From Deltaproteobacteria bacterium (lineage in GTDB: Bacteria > Myxococcota_A > UBA796 > GCA-2862545): a stretch of 64,000 bases of DNA. The stretch is taken from NCBI GenBank assembly GCA_006226595.1, contig SBGP01000077.1, forward strand, positions 1 through 64,000. Direction: 5' to 3'. A model generated the notes under the pieces. That model was not told where the DNA came from, searched no databases, and saw only the letters and a program-made list of their open reading frames with translations. A program made the position numbers and the translations under genes. Of this stretch, positions 47,023 through 55,323 are shown one piece after another. Numbering within the stretch: the stretch's first letter is position 1; every line of letters begins with the position of its first letter.

Positions 47023-47544
47023 TCAGGAGTCGTCGAGCGGTCCAAGGCTCTGCGCCGCACAGGCGAACACGCGACCCATCTGCCCTGCGAGCCGACGCTT
47101 CAACGGGGTCCCCTCCGACTCGTCCCAGCGAAATCCGGTGAGGAGCCCGGTCGCCAGCGCGTGCGCCGCCTCGACGGTGAGCGGGGCCGAGAGCGTCCAC
47201 TCCGTGTACTGGTACACCGAGTACTCGGTCACGAGGGTCTGCTCGACGGGAGCAGCTGCCTTGCTACTCGCGAACGTCACCCGCGTACCGTTGTCGAGCG
47301 CCCACCCGAACGACGTGCCGGGAGGCAGGGTCTCGCCACCATGCCCTCGATCTGCAACGACCACGCGGATCTCCGCATCGTCCTCCCAGAGGACGACCTC
47401 GACTGCCCCGCGGCGATTGGTCTTCACCACCCGGGCATCGCCCTTGTCGAAGCCCGCGGAGACCTGCCGCTCCGTGCCCCGGCAGACATCACGGGCATGC
47501 GCCGAGGTCGTCCCGAGCGCGAGCATCCACACCAGCCAGCTCAT
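47023..47544 (-). CDS. exported hypothetical protein
   Basis: A 173-residue protein from ATG 47544 behind GGAGG, with signal MSWLVWMLALGTTSAHA. The mature part is beta-rich (VVKTNRRGAVEVVLWEDDAEIRVVVADRG, TEYSVYQYTEWTLSAPL) then helical, with two Cys. No named family. Convergent with the hydrolase gene, 16 bases apart. Likely periplasmic or envelope-associated. Confidence 0.72.
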   Translation of the reverse strand: MSWLVWMLALGTTSAHARDVCRGTERQVSAGFDKGDARVVKTNRRGAVEVVLWEDDAEIRVVVADRGHGGETLPPGTSFGWALDNGTRVTFASSKAAAPVEQTLVTEYSVYQYTEWTLSAPLTVEAAHALATGLLTGFRWDESEGTPLKRRLAGQMGRVFACAAQSLGPLDDS

Positions 47545-47665
47545 CGCGCCTCCACGGCGACCACGCGCCCGGCTTTCCCGTCCCGAAGGAAGCAGGTCAT
47601 CCAGCCCGTGCACAACACCATCGTGATTCTCCCTCACGCGAGGCCCGCCCGTTCGAGGCTGACCC

Positions 47666-47720
47666 CGCCCATTTGGGCTCGCCGGCCGCCCGAGGGGTGC
47701 GAGGGCCGCCCATTCGGGCG
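47666..47720. promoter_or_regulatory. palindromic upstream activator sites for the second sigma-54 promoter
   Basis: GCCCA-TT-TGGGC (47667-47678) and CGCCC-ATTC-GGGCG (47707-47720) lie 43-97 bases before the -24 element. They share the CGCCCAT half-site with those upstream of 40181. A third, looser GCCGCCCG block sits between them. Confidence 0.6.
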
Positions 47721-47762
47721 CCCGCCAGATGTCGAAAAGCCCGGAAAGCCCGGCTCGACGCC

Positions 47763-47778
47763 TGGCACGCCACTTGCT
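47763..47778 (+). promoter_or_regulatory. sigma-54 promoter
   Basis: TGGCACGCCACTTGCT is a full consensus match, with the -12 GC 47 bases upstream of the ATG at 47824. Ten of the first twelve bases and the whole -12 block equal those of the promoter at 40181. Confidence 0.85.
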
Positions 47779-47823
47779 TTGCACCGGGTGAACGTCGCGA
47801 CGGCGTCACTACGGAGAGTCCTC

Positions 47824-48399
47824 ATGTCTGACAAGCAACGGCGAACCTCCGGCTCGGACCGGTCCGCGGAACAAGAGGCGAGCGCCCCCGAGAGCGGTGC
47901 GAGCGGGCCGGCCATCAGCAATGCCGAGGCCCAGCGCCAGCTGCCACCGCCAGGTCTGAACCCCAGCCTGCTCGAGTCCTTCTCCACCGGCTTTGGACCC
48001 GCGATCGCGCCTCCCACCCAGGAGGAGTTCATGCGCGGAAACGGCCAGCTGCCTCCCAAGGAGATGCCAGACATGGTCGTGCCCGGAATCAAGGGCGGCA
48101 TCCACATGTCGCCAGCCGACATGCAGGCCGAGATCCAGGCCGAGCGGGATCCGGGTGCCCGACTGCGGCGGGGACTCGCCGCCATCCAGGGCGGCCACGG
48201 CCTGGGAGCGATGGGCTTCATGGTGGCGCAGGCGATGGGCATGGACCACGACCGCAGCGTCGGTGCCGCCGAGCTCACCGCGGCGAGCGGCGAGATGATC
48301 GGCCTCCACGGCCGCTCGCAGGCGACCCGCACCACCGGCAAGGCCAGCGGCGTGAGTGGCACGGGACCGAGCTTCGGCACGAACAAGCCCGAGAAGTAG
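47824..48399 (+). CDS. hypothetical protein under sigma-54 control
   Basis: A 191-residue protein from ATG 47824 (GGAGAG upstream), with no signal peptide or membrane helix. It is Ser/Gly/Pro/Met-rich and looks partly disordered: an acidic N-terminus (RSAEQEASAPESGASG), then PPGLNPSLLESFSTGFGPAI, a Met-rich middle (EFMRGNGQLPPKEMPDMVV, MGFMVAQAMGMDHD) and a Gly/Thr-rich tail. No family recognised. Low complexity and lack of a Sec signal are features seen in proteins exported by contractile or other dedicated systems, but that is inference. The perfect sigma-54 promoter implies conditional expression. Confidence 0.72.
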   Translation: MSDKQRRTSGSDRSAEQEASAPESGASGPAISNAEAQRQLPPPGLNPSLLESFSTGFGPAIAPPTQEEFMRGNGQLPPKEMPDMVVPGIKGGIHMSPADMQAEIQAERDPGARLRRGLAAIQGGHGLGAMGFMVAQAMGMDHDRSVGAAELTAASGEMIGLHGRSQATRTTGKASGVSGTGPSFGTNKPEK

Positions 48400-48567
48400 G
48401 CCGCGGCGCCCCCGTGTTCGACGCGCTCGGCGCCACACAGGTCGCGTTCGGCAGCGAACTGCGCCCGGATCCCGTCGGAGGAGCTATGTAGCCACCGCGC
48501 TGGCCCGCTCGCATCGGAGCTCCCGCTCCCCGGGCGGCCACAGGTCCCCACCACGCCCGGAGACAAC

Positions 48568-49611
48568 GTGGCTCTGAATGCCGAAGAACTCGACCGCCGA
48601 TTCACCGCGATCCGCGAGCGCTACCGCACGAACTTCACCGGCCACCCGCGTGCGACCCGCGACCTGGCACTGCTCGATGCGCTCATCGAGGAGAACCGCA
48701 CCCTCGTCGCCGAGGCTTTCGCGGACGTGGGCGGACAGCTGCAGCAGAACCTCGACTTCATGCTCGGCGAGCGGCAGGCCATCGCCTCCGCCAAGGAGCA
48801 GGGCCAGACCATCCCGCGCGTGACGGCCTGGCACGACCTGCTCCAGGCTCACTACCGCCATCGCTTCGCCGGCCGGTCCCGCGCGACGCGGGACCTCGGC
48901 CTCCTGCGCGAGATGGTGGAGCACTACGGCCAGCTCATCGCCGAGGTCGAGGCGGCCGGCACGGACGAGTCCGTGCTCAAGAGCCTCACCGCCGCGAAGG
49001 CGATGTACGAGCGCGAGATCAAGGAGATCGACTGGGCGCGGAAGTCCGGGAGCGAGTCCGACCGGGTCCAGCGCTATGCGCGACTCGCGAACGAGCAGCT
49101 CGCACTGTACCGCCGCCACTTCGCCGGCAATCCGCGCGTCTCCCGCTCGGTGCCGCTGCTGCGACGGGTGGTCCAGTCGATCACCGAGATCCGTGGGCTG
49201 ATGCTGCAGCTGCCGGTGAGCGGCCCCAACGCCGGGCCAAACGCGGGCAACATCAAGCTTCTCGGCGACAAGCTCAAGACCTTCAAGAAGGAGATCGAGC
49301 TCGTCGAACAGGCCAAGCGTGACCAGGGCCTGCCGGCCGTCGCCGATTCCATCGGGGGCGCGGCGAACAAGTTGTTCCAGGAGTACCGGAACGACTTCGC
49401 CGGTCAGTCGCGCCAGACGCGCTCGCTCGAGCAGCTGTTCCACATCATCGATGGCCTCGTGCACCTCGCCCGCGAGCTCGAGGCGGCGGTCGAGCAGCCC
49501 GAGACCACCGAGACCCACGCGAACAACCTGCGCATCATCATGGACCACATCCGCATCTACACCCGCGAAGTGGACCAGATCGTCGACGCGCAGCGCAGCG
49601 GCAGACGCTGA
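48568..49611 (+). CDS. protein of four tandem alpha-helical repeats
   Basis: A 347-residue protein from GTG 48568 with GGAG upstream. It consists of four helical repeats of about 85-90 residues. Each starts with a conserved block: RYRTNFTGHPRATRDLALLD, HYRHRFAGRSRATRDLGLLR, LYRRHFAGNPRVSRSVPLLR, EYRNDFAGQSRQTRSLEQLF. Each continues as two long amphipathic helices. The pattern Y-R-x-x-F-x-G-x-x-R-x-[TS]-R with hydrophobic i/i+3 positions is striking. There are no Cys, signal or membrane segments. I recognise no family; a structural or scaffold protein is likely. It lies 168 bases after the sigma-54-controlled gene and might share its transcript. Confidence 0.8.
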   Translation: MALNAEELDRRFTAIRERYRTNFTGHPRATRDLALLDALIEENRTLVAEAFADVGGQLQQNLDFMLGERQAIASAKEQGQTIPRVTAWHDLLQAHYRHRFAGRSRATRDLGLLREMVEHYGQLIAEVEAAGTDESVLKSLTAAKAMYEREIKEIDWARKSGSESDRVQRYARLANEQLALYRRHFAGNPRVSRSVPLLRRVVQSITEIRGLMLQLPVSGPNAGPNAGNIKLLGDKLKTFKKEIELVEQAKRDQGLPAVADSIGGAANKLFQEYRNDFAGQSRQTRSLEQLFHIIDGLVHLARELEAAVEQPETTETHANNLRIIMDHIRIYTREVDQIVDAQRSGRR

Positions 49612-49612
49612 T

Positions 49613-50506
49613 CTACTCGAGGATCTGCACCGCGTCGCCGTCCTCGAACACATCCCAGCACCACACCCCGTCGGCCCCGGCGGCACACGCGTGCGACCAG
49701 CCGCCCGAGATGCCGTCCGCATCGAACGACAGCGAGGGCACGTGCGGGTCGTCGGCGCCGCCCCACACGTTCTGGCAGTGAACCGCCCCGTTGCGGTTCG
49801 CCGCGCAGCGAAAGGTGTAGATGCTCTCGAACTGCGCCGCGGAGCCGGGGAACGCGGCGCGCTCGACGACACCGTCCGCCCCCCAACAGCGCGCCTCCCC
49901 GCGATCATCGAGGGCACACGCCTCGATGATGCCCGAGCTCACCGCCACGGCACCCTCGAGCCCGCCGACGCTGGCCGGGAGCTCGCTCGCGTCGTCTCGC
50001 CAGTCGAAGCACGCCACCGAGCCGCCGTCCTCGAGCGCACAGGCGGAACCCACGCCGACAGAGATGGACTGCACCGCCCCGAGACCGACGGGTACCGCGA
50101 GGCGCTCGGCGTCCTCGTCCCAGCAGCGCACCGAGCCCGACTCGAGCACCGCACAGGTCCCAGCCTCGCCGGCCGCGATGTCGACCGCGGGGCCCGGCAG
50201 GTCCGGCGCCGCCACCGGCCTCGCGGTGGCCGTCGACCAGCAGGAGACCGCGCCGTCGGCGTGCACGCCGCACAACACCCCGTCGTTGTCGTTGTCCCCG
50301 AAGTTGACGGCCACCTTTCGAAAGTCTTCGTCGAAGGTCCGTGGTGCGTCGGAGAGTAGCTCCACATCGCGCCCTCCCCAGCAACTGGCCGTCCCGGTCT
50401 CGAGCTCGAGCGCGCAGTTCACCAGCCCACTGCCGTCAACCTGAAACCGAGCCGGTCCAGGGTCCGCGGCGCATGCCACCAGAGCCAAGAGCCAGACCCA
50501 CCGCAT
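49613..50506 (-). CDS. RCC1-like lipoprotein
   Basis: A 297-residue protein from ATG 50506 behind AGGAGG. Signal MRWVWLLALVACAADPG has an LVAC lipobox. The body has repeated blades with a Cys-x-Leu/Val ... V-x-C-W/F pattern (NCALELETGTASCWGG, LCGVHADGAVSCWS, TCAVLESGSVRCWD, ACALEDGGSVACFD, ACALDDRGEARCWG), the Cys-bearing RCC1-type repeats common in Myxococcota. A seven-bladed propeller is expected. It is convergent with the helical-repeat gene, one base apart. Confidence 0.85.
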   Translation of the reverse strand: MRWVWLLALVACAADPGPARFQVDGSGLVNCALELETGTASCWGGRDVELLSDAPRTFDEDFRKVAVNFGDNDNDGVLCGVHADGAVSCWSTATARPVAAPDLPGPAVDIAAGEAGTCAVLESGSVRCWDEDAERLAVPVGLGAVQSISVGVGSACALEDGGSVACFDWRDDASELPASVGGLEGAVAVSSGIIEACALDDRGEARCWGADGVVERAAFPGSAAQFESIYTFRCAANRNGAVHCQNVWGGADDPHVPSLSFDADGISGGWSHACAAGADGVWCWDVFEDGDAVQILE

Positions 50507-50633
50507 TTTCAGCCTCCTTCCTCGCGACTCACAGTGTCGCACAGTCCCGCGAGGGCTCCGCGACAAGGCGATGGTCCCGGGCGCGCCGAACGGGTCGTGA
50601 ACCCGCACGAAGTAGGCTGCCGAGAGAGGTCCC

Positions 50634-51239
50634 ATGTCCCCGCCCCCGGTTGCTTCGACGTCCTTCGCGAGCCGCACCCTGTTCCTGGGTGGCCTGCTCT
50701 CGGCGCCGGTCGGCCTGCTCACCCTCGCCTTTCCGCCCGCCATTCCCGCGAGCGAGTGGGGCCATCCGTTCACGCCGGGCATGCACGTGGTCGTGTCGGT
50801 CTGCCTCGTGTGCTTGCACCTGCTGAAGGCCCACGGCTTCGCCTTCGGTCTCGCCCGCCTGCGCGACGGCGTGACGCGATGGTCGATGTGGGTCGCGGCT
50901 GTCGGGTTCGCGGTCGTGGCAGTGTGCGAGGGCATCTCCGCCACGATGGCCGGCGTACCCATCGACACGCAGGCCGCCATCGACCTCAACAACGGCTACG
51001 GCTTCGGCTCGATGCTGCTCGCCATCCCATCGATGATCGGCGGGGTCATCATCGCGAGAGAGCGCTTGCTGCCGGGGCTCGCGCGCTGGTCCGTGCTCGG
51101 CTCGGGTGCGTTCATGATCTTCGTCGTCACCCCGGCGCTGATCATGGGCCGCGCGTGGCCCGCCTACGTCGCGCTCGCTGTGTGGAGCCTGTTCTACGTG
51201 TGGATCGGACACGCGCTGGGCCGGGTCGCCCAAGCCTAG
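50634..51239 (+). CDS. multi-pass membrane protein, hypothetical
   Basis: A 201-residue protein from ATG 50634 (GAGAGG upstream) with six hydrophobic segments (LFLGGLLSAPVGLLTLAF, MHVVVSVCLVCLHLLKAH, MWVAAVGFAVVAVCEGISA, MLLAIPSMIGGVIIA, GAFMIFVVTPALIMG, VALAVWSLFYVWIGHAL). No catalytic motif. Helix spacing is even and loops are short. Family unknown; a small integral membrane protein of the inner membrane. Confidence 0.75.
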   Translation: MSPPPVASTSFASRTLFLGGLLSAPVGLLTLAFPPAIPASEWGHPFTPGMHVVVSVCLVCLHLLKAHGFAFGLARLRDGVTRWSMWVAAVGFAVVAVCEGISATMAGVPIDTQAAIDLNNGYGFGSMLLAIPSMIGGVIIARERLLPGLARWSVLGSGAFMIFVVTPALIMGRAWPAYVALAVWSLFYVWIGHALGRVAQA

Positions 51240-51288
51240 GACCGACTACCAGCTCACCATCACCGCCCGCGCGCAGTGATTCGCGAGC

Positions 51289-52530
51289 TCACGGCGCTTC
51301 GGTCATCCGCAGCCCGTCGAGCCAGAACGTCTCCATCTCCCCCTTGCCCTTCACGGTGCGCACACCGCGGGAGGTGAGCTGCGCCGCGTCACCGAGCGCC
51401 TCCGCCACCGCGGCGGTGAGGTGCACGCGACCGGGCTCCCCGGAGGCCTCCATGCGGCTCGCGACGTTCACCGCGTCCCCCCAGATGTCGTAGGCGAAGC
51501 GCTCGACGCCGATGACCCCGCCGACCGCAGGGCCCGTGTTCATGCCGATGCGCACCCGAAGCCGGTCATCGGAGAGCACCTCGCAGAGCTCGAGGGCGAC
51601 CTCCGCTCCGACGCGCGCATGGTGCTCGAGTCCATCCCAGGGGAGCCCGCCCACCGCCATGTACGCATCGCCGATGGTCTTGACCTTCGTGAAGCCATGC
51701 CGCGCCACCACGGCATCCATGCGCGAGAAGGCGGAGTCGAGCATTCCCACGAGCTCGTCGGCCGGCACGCCACTCGCGAGCTCGGTGAACCCGACCACGT
51801 CGGCGAAGATCACGGTGACCGAGGGCAGGCGGTCGGCGATGGGCGACTCGCCGGCGAGTAGCCGCGCGGCGATCTGTCGCGGCAGGATGCGGTGCAGCAG
51901 GGCCTCGTAGCGCTCCTGCTCCTCCTTGACTCGGCGCTCGGCCAGCCACCCGTCCCGGCTCCGCCCCTCGGCCAGCCAGGACCCGAGCAGGATCGGGATC
52001 TGCGTGCCGTACAGCGCGTAGAGGGTGAGCACCTTGCGGAACCGGTCGAGGTCGGCGGGCAGCCACAGCGCCAGGAAGATGGCGTTGAACAGCAGCACGA
52101 CCAGCCACGTTCGCTTCATGCCAACCGGAAACAGCAGGAACACGGCGGTGATGATCGGCAGGAACACCAGGCCGAGCTCGTCGAACAGCGGCGCTCGTCG
52201 CCCCCGCGACCCAACAGGCGAGCGCGAGCAGGATCTGCGAGACGAGCAGGATGTCTCGCGCGCGACGGCGTCCCCACGCCGTGTACGTGAGCAGGCCCGG
52301 CACGATGGTGGTCGGCACCAGCCCGAACAGCCGGAACCACATGACTCCTGACCGCCCGTCGTACGGCACCATCCAGTCGCGCACCATCGACAGCACGAGC
52401 ATGACCACGGTCGCGCCCGCCGCGTAGCGGAGGAGCTGGACCTGAACAGGTCGCTGGGACTGCTGCCACGCTCGCTCGAGCGCGGCATCGTCATAGGTCA
52501 GGGTGAGGCGGTGTCGCAGTGGGGACTCTG
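51289..52530 (-). pseudogene. class III adenylate/guanylate cyclase with membrane domain, frameshifted
   Basis: The C-terminal catalytic domain has VTVIFADVVGFTELASG, GDAYMAVGGLP and GMNTGPAVGGVIG ... DIWGDAVNVASRME, all hallmarks of class III nucleotide cyclases. The N-terminal membrane part (LRYAAGATVVMLVLSMVRDW; IVPGLLTYTAWG; ILLVSQILLALACWVAG) is in a different frame. The switch falls at a run of five C at 52201-52205. Removing one base of the run joins the frames as ACWVAGRRAPLFDELGLVFL. Upstream, the membrane frame is open to about 52530 with no clear start. Either a genuine frameshift mutation or a homopolymer error. Confidence 0.75.
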
Positions 52531-52597
52531 AGGAGGCCGCCAGTATGTCACGACGAGCCCGCTGGCGCGGCGACGCGCACCACGCATCGGCCGAGCG

Positions 52598-52807
52598 CTA
52601 GAACCGCGCTCGCAGCGTGAGCAGCGCGCCATCCCCGCGGGGAGTCAGCGCGACCTCCGCACCGACCGGCGCGGTCCACGAGGCCACCATCGCGCCCGCC
52701 GGCGCGCCGAAGACGATGGCGAGCACCGCGGGCACGCCGAGCGCGTCACCGACCGGGGGGCTGATCCGCTGGCCTGCGCGGCCCGGGCGGTGTGCCTTCG
52801 CACCCAA
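52598..52807 (-). CDS. fragment of an exported protein family (paralogue at 59067)
   Basis: A 69-residue ORF from TTG 52807. It reads PAVLAIVFGAPAGAMVASW and GAEVALTPRGDGALLTLRARF, matching in pattern the C-terminal third of the protein at 59067-59709 (VIAIGPGVALVPALVQ ... EVEVALMPMPLRDGPGLSLAGRF). Both end in a terminal Phe after alternating residues, as in outer-membrane beta strands. The N-terminal part is missing, so it is probably a remnant downstream of the TetR gene. Confidence 0.35.
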   Translation of the reverse strand: MGAKAHRPGRAGQRISPPVGDALGVPAVLAIVFGAPAGAMVASWTAPVGAEVALTPRGDGALLTLRARF

Positions 52808-52825
52808 CCCGGCAACCGCCGTCGA

Positions 52826-53437
52826 CTAGGAGCGAGCGCGCGCGAGCAGCCCGAGCCGCAGCACCATCAACGCCTCTTCTCCGAGGGCCTCGACCTCGTC
52901 GGGCGTCATCTCGTCCTCGAGCTCGCGCTCGTTCACCAGCGCGACCACACCCGCCACCGTGGCCCAGCCGACCTGGGAGACGCGGCGGGCGTCGAGGGGC
53001 GGACCGAGCTCCTCCGCGACCGCCTCACCCAGTGACATGAGCCGCATGAGCGACATCCGCCCGCTCGGTGCGAGCTCGCCCACGTCCTCCACCGCGCGCA
53101 TGTGGGCGCCGAACATCAGGCGGTAGTGCGCCGGATGCGTCGTCGCGAAGCGGATGTACGAGCGTCCCAGCGCGATCAGGCGGTCGAGGGCCGAGCCTTC
53201 GTCCGGCAGCTGGGACAGCGCCGAGAGCCAGCCCTGAAAGCCCTGCTCGGCACCCGCAACGAGCAGGTGATCCTTGCTCGAGAAGTGGTGGTAGGCCGCC
53301 GGCGCCGTCACCCCCGCGGCTCGGGCGACCTTGCGCAGGGTCACGCCCTCGACGCCCTCTTCGGCGACGAGCGCGACCGTGGCGTCGATGAGGGCCGACC
53401 TGAGGTCGCCGTGGTGATAGGAGGACTTGCGCTTCAT
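52826..53437 (-). CDS. TetR-family transcriptional regulator
   Basis: A 203-residue protein from ATG 53437. The N-terminus has the TetR helix-turn-helix (ALVAEEGVEGVTLRKVARAAGVTAPAAYHHFSSKDHLL). The C-terminal ligand domain (about 70-200) is all-helical, including AHYRLMFGAHMRAV, and resembles the WHG/TetR_C_33 type. It is divergent from the cupin gene, whose start lies 40 bases away across an AT-rich imperfect palindrome, so it probably represses that gene and itself. The effector is unknown. Confidence 0.9.
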   Translation of the reverse strand: MKRKSSYHHGDLRSALIDATVALVAEEGVEGVTLRKVARAAGVTAPAAYHHFSSKDHLLVAGAEQGFQGWLSALSQLPDEGSALDRLIALGRSYIRFATTHPAHYRLMFGAHMRAVEDVGELAPSGRMSLMRLMSLGEAVAEELGPPLDARRVSQVGWATVAGVVALVNERELEDEMTPDEVEALGEEALMVLRLGLLARARS

Positions 53438-53438
53438 C

Positions 53439-53452
53439 TTAACTTTGTTTAA
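53439..53452. promoter_or_regulatory. candidate TetR operator between divergent genes
   Basis: TTAACTTTGTTTAA, with TTAA at both ends, is the only AT-rich stretch for several kb. It lies two bases upstream of the TetR ATG and 25 bases before the cupin ATG (53477). The position suits autorepression and repression of the cupin. Confidence 0.5.
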
Positions 53453-53476
53453 ATGATGAGAGACCGGGGGTCAACC

Positions 53477-53998
53477 ATGCATGCTGACGACGAGATCTCG
53501 CAGCCCGCCGAGGGAGAGTGGTTCCGCATCGTGCGCTCGGCGCATCACGGCGGAGGGCCGCTGCAGTTCGTGTGGGAGATCCAGCCCGGGTACTCCGGAC
53601 CGCCGGAGCACATCCACCCCCACGACCACGAGATCTTCCGGGTCATGGCGGGGCGAGCGCGCGTCACGCTGGGCGGCGAGGTCCGCGTCCTCTCCGCCGG
53701 CGAGAGCGTGCACATGCCCAAGGGGGTGCCCCACCAGGTCCGCGCCGAGGGTGACGAGCCGCTCCGCGCGATGGTGACCTATGACGACGGCTATCGCTTC
53801 GAGTTCGTCCTCGACGCGATGGCCGAGCAGGGCTTCGGCGGCTTCGCGAAGATGTGCCAGGTCGTGGTCGACAACCCGGACGTGCTCGTGCAGACGCGCT
53901 GGCACATCCGGGCTTTCCTGCGTGTGGTCGGATCGGCGGGCTGGCTGCTCGGTCATCGCTACGCCGGACCGCGCCCCACGGGGCGCCCAGCCGCCTAG
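53477..53998 (+). CDS. cupin-domain protein
   Basis: A 173-residue protein; ATG 53477 has GGGGG six bases upstream and is preferred over ATG 53453, which overlaps the operator region. The cupin core is EHIHPHDHEIFRVMAGRARVTLGG, then SVHMPKGVPHQVRA: the HxHxxxE metal motif of cupin 1 and the later His of cupin 2. The C-terminal 60 residues are helical. It may be a small-molecule dioxygenase, isomerase or sensor. It is probably controlled by the divergent TetR regulator. Confidence 0.85.
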   Translation: MHADDEISQPAEGEWFRIVRSAHHGGGPLQFVWEIQPGYSGPPEHIHPHDHEIFRVMAGRARVTLGGEVRVLSAGESVHMPKGVPHQVRAEGDEPLRAMVTYDDGYRFEFVLDAMAEQGFGGFAKMCQVVVDNPDVLVQTRWHIRAFLRVVGSAGWLLGHRYAGPRPTGRPAA

Positions 53999-54003
53999 GA
54001 CCG

Positions 54004-55053
54004 CTAGGGTACGAGCTTCTGTCGCTGAAGTACCGTTCCCCACGCGCTGTGCGGCGGGTTTCGCGCGAAGCGTGCGCGTCGTCCCCGACGGCTCGCCCCC
54101 GTGGTGGCGCTGTTCAGCGGACCCACCTTGCCGTAGTAGTCACGCTCGCCGTTCGACACGAAGTACGCGTGACCCGCGCCGCTGGACAGCGTGGCGTCGT
54201 GGTGCCGGAGCTCGGTGCGAGGCACCTTCTTCGCGTGGTCCTTGAGCCCGAGCCGTCCGACCTGCTCCATGATGTTGGCGGTGTGCTCGCCGTCCTCGAG
54301 GGACTGCAGGGCGCGCAGGTAGGACATCTGATTCGGTCCGATGCCGTCGTTCCCCTCGATCTGAGCGCGCTTGGCGGCCGCCGCATACAGCTTGTTCGCG
54401 TTGTCGAGCAGATCCTCACGGCCGACGTCCGTCTTGAACCGCGAGCTCTGGGCCGCCGCCGCCAGTTCGTCCGGGGAGAGGCTCAGTTCGAAGCCATCGC
54501 GCATGAGGACGTCCATCCCGCCGTCCTCGCTGGCGAGCGCACGCGCGAACACCCCGAGGGACGGGTCCTCGCTGTTCGCCAGCTGTGCGCCGAAGACCTT
54601 CTGCGCGGCCTTGATCGCGGCGACGGTCACGCAGTTGCCCTTCGAGGTCTGCTCCCAGCCCTCGATCAGCTCGCGGCCCGTCGGAAGCGAGCGCTCCTCG
54701 TCCGCCTCGAACGGCTGGGCCCAGGCCGGAAGCTCCGTCTCCCGTTCGGCGGCCGGTTCCTCCAGGCCGGTCACGACCTCGGGGTCGTCCACCACGGGGA
54801 CCGGCTCGTCCACCTCGGGGAGGTCGTTCGCTGGCGCGGGCACGGGAGCCGGCCTGGGAGCGGGCCCGGGCTCGTTTCGGCGCCGGAACATGCGTCCGAA
54901 GAGACCACGTCCCTCGCCTCGCCTCGCAGCCCTCGAGGCGGCCAGCTCCTCCATCATGCGGGCATTGCTGACATCTGGGCCTACGGGGGTCGCCCCCACC
55001 GAAGACGCCATGGAGAGAGGAGAACGCGAACGACGACGAAGAAGCTTGGACAT
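54004..55053 (-). CDS. candidate effector with papain-like cysteine peptidase motif
   Basis: A 349-residue protein from ATG 55053. It starts SKLLRRRSRSPLSMASSVG, a short Arg-rich segment, followed by a second basic patch (GLFGRMFRRRNEPGPAP) and a long Pro/Asp/Glu-rich linker to about residue 115; there is no Sec signal. A helical domain then begins KGNCVTVAAIKAAQKVFG, where Cys would be the nucleophile of a C39/papain-like fold. GAGHAYFVSNGERDYYGKVG near residue 305 supplies the His. A basic N-terminus plus linker plus Cys-peptidase domain suits a delivered effector. Divergent from the AfsR-like gene across the 55219 palindrome. Activity is inferred. Confidence 0.6.
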   Translation of the reverse strand: MSKLLRRRSRSPLSMASSVGATPVGPDVSNARMMEELAASRAARRGEGRGLFGRMFRRRNEPGPAPRPAPVPAPANDLPEVDEPVPVVDDPEVVTGLEEPAAERETELPAWAQPFEADEERSLPTGRELIEGWEQTSKGNCVTVAAIKAAQKVFGAQLANSEDPSLGVFARALASEDGGMDVLMRDGFELSLSPDELAAAAQSSRFKTDVGREDLLDNANKLYAAAAKRAQIEGNDGIGPNQMSYLRALQSLEDGEHTANIMEQVGRLGLKDHAKKVPRTELRHHDATLSSGAGHAYFVSNGERDYYGKVGPLNSATTGASRRGRRARFARNPPHSAWGTVLQRQKLVP

Positions 55054-55218
55054 GGAAACTCCAGAACGGTCGCGTCCCAAAATGGGGACGCACCCGGAGC
55101 CTAGGGCACCAGGAGCCAAGCGGGTCGCGCGCGGAATGCAACCTTCCTCACAAAACCCAAAACCAACCTCAAACGCCCAATACCAACCACACCACCAGTT
55201 CCATTGTGGGGTTGTTGC

Positions 55219-55234
55219 TACATTTCGAAATGTA
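55219..55234. promoter_or_regulatory. perfect 16-bp palindrome between divergent effector and regulator genes
   Basis: TACATTTCGAAATGTA is a perfect inverted repeat, flanked by GTTG on the left and CAAAC on the right, in an AT-rich intergenic island. It lies 90 bases before the AfsR-like start and 165 bases before the effector start. It is the strongest operator-like sequence in the window; the adjacent winged-helix regulator is the obvious candidate protein. Confidence 0.65.
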
Positions 55235-55323
55235 ACAAACGGGGAGAGCGACGCCGTGACACGGGTCGAGTCGATGTGCGGAGCCTTCGCGCGGCCCACC
55301 GCGGGCGGCGCTCGGGTGCCCCG

